Source: Streptosporangiaceae bacterium
GTDB taxonomy: Bacteria; Actinomycetota; Actinomycetes; Streptosporangiales; Streptosporangiaceae
Length of the DNA: 42,911 bases
Direction: 5' to 3'
Assembly (NCBI GenBank): GCA_019246795.1
Contig: JAFAPY010000122.1
Location: forward strand, 1 to 42,911
Positions 37,720-42,911 of the stretch are shown piece by piece; positions within the stretch are counted from its first letter, which is position 1; every line of letters begins with the position of its first letter. The position numbers were made by a program, and so were the translations under genes. The notes below the pieces were generated by a model. It saw nothing but the letters and a program-made list of their open reading frames with translations, searched no databases and had not been told where the DNA came from.

Positions 37720-38730
37720 ATGGAAAAGGCGATCCTACTCGCGGTGGCGGCAAGCTTCTGCACCGCCACCTCGTCAGTGTGCCAGCGCATGGGCGCCAAG
37801 AGCGCCCAGACGTCGGCGGGCTTCGACGTCCGGATCGTCTTCCGCCTGGCCCGCCAGCCGATCTGGCTGCTGGGCATCGCCAGCATGATCCTCGGGTTCT
37901 TCTTCCAGCTGACCGCGCTGCACTTCGGCGCACTGGCCCTGGTCCAGCCCATCCTGGCGGTGGAGCTGCTGTTCGTGTTCGGCTACATGGCGGTGGCCGG
38001 CCGGCGCAAGGTGAAGGTGAAGCGCCGCGACTGGATCGCGGCGGCCGCCATGTCGGTGGGGATCGGGCTGTTCCTCCGCCTGGCGTCGCCGTCGGGCGGG
38101 CGGCTGCACGCGCCCGGCTCGTCGTGGCTGGTGGCTGGCCTGATCACGCTCGGGCTGGTGCTGGTGGCGCTGGCGGTCGCGTTCGGGCTGGGCAGCCGCC
38201 CCGTCGCGTCCCCGACACGGCGGGCCGCGGTGCTCGGGGTGGCTACCGGAATCTCGTGGGGCTTCGTGGCCGCAGTGATCAAGGAGCTCAGCTCGCACCT
38301 GGGTCACGGCCCCGGTGCGATCGTCGCCACATGGTCGCTGTACGTGCTGATCGTGGTCGGGGCGGCGACGATGCTGCTGTCCTCGCACGCGCTGGCGGCC
38401 GGGCCGCTGGCCGCGTCGCAGCCCGGGTTCACCGTGCTCGATCCGCTCGCGGCGGTCCTGCTCGGGGTGTTCGTGTTCGGCGAGCACATCCAGACGGGGA
38501 TCCCGGACCTGGTCGGCGAAGCCCTGGCGCTCGCCGTGATCATCGCCGGCGCCAGTGCCCTCAGCCACAGCTGCCTCATTCTCGGCGAGCTCGGCGACCC
38601 GTCGTGCCTGCCGGCCGGCTTCCAGGCGCAACTTCGCGAGCTCACCACCAAGTCCGCCGGGGACACCGCATCCGCTGCGCCCGCCGCGTCGGCCGGACGC
38701 TCGGTCAGGACACCGCAGCCGCCAGACTGA
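37720..38730 (+). CDS. DMT/EamA-like transporter family membrane protein
   Basis: MEKAILLAVAASFCTATSSVCQRMGAKSA; multi-TM with internal duplication, DPLAAVLLGVFVFGEHI. Confidence 0.8.
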   Translation: MEKAILLAVAASFCTATSSVCQRMGAKSAQTSAGFDVRIVFRLARQPIWLLGIASMILGFFFQLTALHFGALALVQPILAVELLFVFGYMAVAGRRKVKVKRRDWIAAAAMSVGIGLFLRLASPSGGRLHAPGSSWLVAGLITLGLVLVALAVAFGLGSRPVASPTRRAAVLGVATGISWGFVAAVIKELSSHLGHGPGAIVATWSLYVLIVVGAATMLLSSHALAAGPLAASQPGFTVLDPLAAVLLGVFVFGEHIQTGIPDLVGEALALAVIIAGASALSHSCLILGELGDPSCLPAGFQAQLRELTTKSAGDTASAAPAASAGRSVRTPQPPD

Positions 38731-39286
38731 GCCCGGCCAGCACCAGCATCGCCGCCGCGGCGGCGCGGGCAACCCACCGCACCGGGATGACGGTGAGCAG
38801 GGCCCGGCCGCCGGTGATGGCCAGCGCCGCCACCGCCCACAGCGCCAGCACCGCGCCGGTGCCGACCGCCAGCGGGTCGTGGTACCGGGCGGCCAGGGTC
38901 GCGGTGGCGATCTGGGTGAGGTCGCCGAACTCGGCGGCCAGGACCACCGCGAAGCTGGACCCGGCGACCGTCCAGAACCCCGGCTGCCGGCCGTGCAGGC
39001 CGACGTGTTCCCCGCGGTCCCCGCGGTCTGTGCGGAGCAGCAGGACCGCGCCGAGGGCGAACAACGCTGCGGCGGCGGCCCGGACCGGCCGCTCCGGCAG
39101 CAGGCCGAGCAGGCTGCCGGCGGCGACCGCGAGCGCGACGTGCACGGCAAAGCCGGCCGCGACCCCGGCGAACACGAACGCCGGCCGGTACCTGCTGCCC
39201 AGCACCAGGCTGGCCAGCGCGGTCTTGTCCGGCAGCTCGGCGGGGAAGATGACCGCGAACACGGTGACGGCGGTGGCCAGGTGCAC
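38705..39286 (-). CDS. TMEM165/GDT1 (UPF0016) family Mn/Ca transporter
   Basis: VIFPAELPDKTALASLVLGSR and VVLAAEFGDLTQIATATLAAR repeats (ExGD-type motifs); about 6 TM. Confidence 0.9.
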   Translation of the reverse strand: MHLATAVTVFAVIFPAELPDKTALASLVLGSRYRPAFVFAGVAAGFAVHVALAVAAGSLLGLLPERPVRAAAAALFALGAVLLLRTDRGDRGEHVGLHGRQPGFWTVAGSSFAVVLAAEFGDLTQIATATLAARYHDPLAVGTGAVLALWAVAALAITGGRALLTVIPVRWVARAAAAAMLVLAGLSLAAAVS

Positions 39287-39344
39287 CGGGAAGTTTCCTC
39301 CCTTTCGGCGCCGCTCCGGACACCGCTGCGGGGAGCTCCGGCGC

Positions 39345-39470
39345 GGCAGCCTGTAGCTGCGGCCGAAGGTCTCGCTCAGACCCGATTGGGTCCCCGGGCG
39401 CCGGGCCAGTTACGGCCGAGATTGTCGACGGTCCCGGCTGGAGGAGCTACTCCCCTTCGCTGGCTCCATG
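39345..39470 (-). ncRNA. yybP-ykoY (manganese) riboswitch candidate
   Basis: Minus strand: gcgaaGGGGAGTAGCtcc ... ctgagcGAGACCTTCGGCCgcagctacagg, in the leader of the GDT1 gene. Confidence 0.75.
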
Positions 39471-39495
39471 CTACCCCGCCTCCGCCACGGGCGCC

Positions 39496-40434
39496 CTATG
39501 TCTGCTCTCCTCCCGGGCGGCGCGGCGGGACCGCGATGCGGTCCAGGTCGCTGGCGATCACGACCTGGCCGCCGAACGCCGCCGCTGCCTCGCCGGCGAG
39601 CCGCCGGGGATCCCCGGCTTCGTAGCGCTGGGAGAAGTGGGTGAGCACGAGCAGCCGCGCTCCGGCCTCGGCCGCGATCCGGCCGGCCTGCCCGGCCGTC
39701 AGGTGCCCGAACTCGGCCGCGAGCCCGGCCTGGGCCTCGGCGAAGGTGGATTCGCAGACGCACACGTCCGCGTGGTCGGCCAGCTCGAACGCGGCGTCGC
39801 ACAGCCGGGTGTCCATGACGAACGCGAAACGCTGGCCCGGCCTGGGCTCGCTGACCTGCTCCAGCCGCACCACGCGGCCGTCGGCCTCCAGGCGCCCGTC
39901 GCGCTGCAGCCTCCCGACGTCGGGTCCGGAGATGCCGAAGGCGGCCAGCTTGTCCGCAAGCATCCGCCGTCCGTCCGGCTCGGCCAGCCGGTAGCCAAAC
40001 GTCGGCACGCTGTGCGACAGCTCGCGGGCCTCCAGCCGGAACGAGGCCGCGCCGGTGACCGTGCCCGCGCCGTCCACCGGCCGTTCCCGCAGCTGCAGCA
40101 CGTCGCGGAACAGGGCCGCGTGCCGCAGCCGCGCGAACACCTCCCGGCTGGCCGCCGGGTAGCAGGCCTCCACGACATGCGGCACCTGGTCCAGCGCGAT
40201 CCGCTGCAGCACGCCGGGCAGGCCGAGGCAGTGGTCGCCGTGGAAATGGGTGATGCAGATCCTGGTGACCTGGGTGGCGGTCACCCCGGCGAACAGCATC
40301 TGCCGCTGCGTTCCCTCGCCCGGGTCGAACAGCAGCCCTTCGCCGTCCCAGCGCAGGAAGTAGCCGTTGTGGTTGCGGGCCCGGGTAGGCGCCTGGCTCG
40401 CCGTGCCGAGCACCACCAGCTCACGGTTGGACAC
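39496..40434 (-). CDS. rnz: Ribonuclease Z (metallo-beta-lactamase fold)
   Basis: [77 protein letters not shown] start at 40434. Confidence 0.93.
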   Translation of the reverse strand: MSNRELVVLGTASQAPTRARNHNGYFLRWDGEGLLFDPGEGTQRQMLFAGVTATQVTRICITHFHGDHCLGLPGVLQRIALDQVPHVVEACYPAASREVFARLRHAALFRDVLQLRERPVDGAGTVTGAASFRLEARELSHSVPTFGYRLAEPDGRRMLADKLAAFGISGPDVGRLQRDGRLEADGRVVRLEQVSEPRPGQRFAFVMDTRLCDAAFELADHADVCVCESTFAEAQAGLAAEFGHLTAGQAGRIAAEAGARLLVLTHFSQRYEAGDPRRLAGEAAAAFGGQVVIASDLDRIAVPPRRPGGEQT

Positions 40435-40540
40435 GCCACCTGACCCTAACGCCGTTTGGCCTTCAGCTGCGCCGGCCTGGCCAGGATGACCTGGTTGCGT
40501 ACAGAATGGAACCCCTGGACCGGCTGGCGGGAGGACTGGC

Positions 40541-42208
40541 ATGGCAGCGGCGGCGGAACGGGTCAGCTTCGCCACCGAGCCGTCCCGGTACCGGCACTGG
40601 CGGCTGGCAATCGACGGGCCGGTCGCGACGCTGGCGATGGACGTCGCCGAGGACGGCGGCCTGCGCGGCGGTTACGAGCTGAAGCTCAACACCTACGACC
40701 TCGGCGTCGACGTCGAGCTGTACGACGCGGTGCAGCGGCTGCGGTTCGAGCACCCCGAGGTGCGCACGGTCGTGATCACCAGCGCCAGGGAGAAGATCTT
40801 TTCCGCGGGCGCGAACATCCGCATGCTGGCGCAGTCCCCGCATCCGTGGAAGGTGAACTTCTGCAAGTTCACCAACGAGACCCGCAACGGCATCGAGGAC
40901 GCGACCGCCTGTTCCGGGCAGACCTACCTGGCGGCGGTGAACGGGACGGCGTCCGGCGGCGGCTATGAGCTGGCCCTGGCCTGCGACTACATCATGCTCA
41001 TCGACGACCGTTCCTCGGTGGTGTCGCTGCCGGAGCTGCCGCTGCTCGGCGTGCTGCCCGGCACCGGGGGCCTGACCAGGGTCACCGACAAGCGGCACGT
41101 CCGGCGGGACCTGGCCGACTACTTCTGCACCAGGTCGGAGGGAATCGGCGGCCGCAAGGCGGTGGCGGCCAAGCTGGTGGACGAGACGGTGCCGCGCCCC
41201 CGATGGCAGGAGGCAGTGGCCCTGCGCGCCGCCGCCCTCGCCGCCCGGTCCTCCCGGCCGGCGGACGCCGCCGGGATCGAGCTGACCCCGCTGGAGAAGA
41301 CCCGCGCCGACGACGCGATCGGCTACCGCTACGTGGCGGCGCGGCTGGACCGGGCAGCCGCCGCGGCCGAGATCACCGTCCGGGCCCCCGGTGAGGACCC
41401 GCCGCCGGGCACGGCGAGGCTGGCCGAGCTGGGCGCGGGATTCTGGCCGCTCGCGGTGACCAGGGAACTTGACGACCTGATCCTGGACCTGCGCACCAAC
41501 GAGCTGGAGCTGGGCACCTGGGTGCTGCGCACCGAGGGCGACCCGCGGCGGGTGCTGGGCTATGACCGGCTGCTGCTGGACAACCGGGGCGACTGGCTGG
41601 CCAACGAGATCATCGCCTACTGCAAGCGGACGCTGAAGCGGCTGGACGTGACCAGCCGGAGCCTGATCGCGCTGATCGAGCCGGGAAGCTGCTTCGCCGG
41701 GTCGCTGCTGGAACTCGCGCTGGCCGCGGACAGGTCATACATGCTGGCCGGGACGCGCGAGGGCGCCGGCGCCCAGCCCGCGGTGATCGTGATCGATGAG
41801 ATGAACCTGGGACCGCTGCCGACGGGAAACGGCCTGACCCGGCTGCAGAGCCGGTTCCTCGGTGACCCGGACCGGCTGGGCGCCGCGGAAAAGCAGGCCG
41901 GCGAGCCGATGGAAGCAGAAGATGCCGAACGAACCGGGCTGATCACCTTCGCGCCCGATGACCTGGACTGGGAGGAGGAGGTCCGGCTTGCCATCGAGGA
42001 ACGGGCCAGCTTCAGCCCGGATGCGCTGACCGGGATGGAGGCGAACTACCGGTTCGCCGGCCCGGAAACGATGGAGACCAAGATCTTCGGGCGGCTGTCG
42101 GCCTGGCAGAACTGGATCTTCACCCGGACGAACGCGTCCGGCCCCGCCGGCGCGCTGCGCAGGTACGGCACCGGCCAGCGCCCCGAATTCGATCACAGAC
42201 GGGTGTAA
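40541..42208 (+). CDS. boxC: 2,3-epoxybenzoyl-CoA dihydrolase / benzoyl-CoA-dihydrodiol lyase (BoxC)
   Basis: Long crotonase-family protein: [82 protein letters not shown]; boxB follows. Confidence 0.92.
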   Translation: MAAAAERVSFATEPSRYRHWRLAIDGPVATLAMDVAEDGGLRGGYELKLNTYDLGVDVELYDAVQRLRFEHPEVRTVVITSAREKIFSAGANIRMLAQSPHPWKVNFCKFTNETRNGIEDATACSGQTYLAAVNGTASGGGYELALACDYIMLIDDRSSVVSLPELPLLGVLPGTGGLTRVTDKRHVRRDLADYFCTRSEGIGGRKAVAAKLVDETVPRPRWQEAVALRAAALAARSSRPADAAGIELTPLEKTRADDAIGYRYVAARLDRAAAAAEITVRAPGEDPPPGTARLAELGAGFWPLAVTRELDDLILDLRTNELELGTWVLRTEGDPRRVLGYDRLLLDNRGDWLANEIIAYCKRTLKRLDVTSRSLIALIEPGSCFAGSLLELALAADRSYMLAGTREGAGAQPAVIVIDEMNLGPLPTGNGLTRLQSRFLGDPDRLGAAEKQAGEPMEAEDAERTGLITFAPDDLDWEEEVRLAIEERASFSPDALTGMEANYRFAGPETMETKIFGRLSAWQNWIFTRTNASGPAGALRRYGTGQRPEFDHRRV

Positions 42209-42210
42209 CG

Positions 42211-42911
<701 letters not shown>

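Noticed and set aside
36099-39356. 1085-aa plus-strand ORF
   Set aside because: Antisense to otsA and running through the EamA and GDT1 genes in the wrong frame; low-complexity Arg/Pro/Ala composition typical of GC-rich shadow frames.

Overview
High-GC window, actinomycete-like in gene content (lineage is inference). It is densely packed with about 40 chromosomal genes. No CRISPR array, rRNA, tRNA, transposase or phage module was recognised.

Main blocks, left to right:
- NicT-type Ni/Co permease preceded by a near-ideal Nur box.
- Acyl-CoA synthetase and an orphan His-rich membrane protein.
- Compact redox cluster: Ser-rich membrane-anchored protein, ApbE flavin transferase, ferric-reductase-like cytochrome b, NuoF-like protein, ferredoxin.
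- Pirin, divergent PurM-like protein, M20 peptidase, NudC, AldO-like oxidase, FUSC, PIG-L, DUF3052 and VOC proteins.
- PadR regulator with an ABC/FtsX exporter and a strong palindromic operator candidate.
- MreB-like protein divergent from a short sedolisin.
- KatE/SDR/hemerythrin stress genes, HtrA-like protease and a STAS protein.
- MFS porter; cobalamin riboswitch with btuFCD-like genes.
- SthA; OtsA with a coupled 49-aa ORF; EamA-like transporter; GDT1 protein with a yybP-ykoY (Mn) riboswitch candidate; RNase Z.
- boxC and a truncated boxB (aerobic benzoyl-CoA epoxide pathway).

Best candidates for under-described biology: (i) the ApbE/FRD/NuoF-like/ferredoxin module, which lacks an FMN_bind target and has altered Fe-S ligands; (ii) a small dispersed intergenic element, GCTCGTTCGG; (iii) several tandem micro-duplications sitting exactly on stop or start codons; (iv) SigB/SigF-type promoter candidates upstream of otsA and SDR-katE. 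All calls come from reading the sequence; no database search was run.
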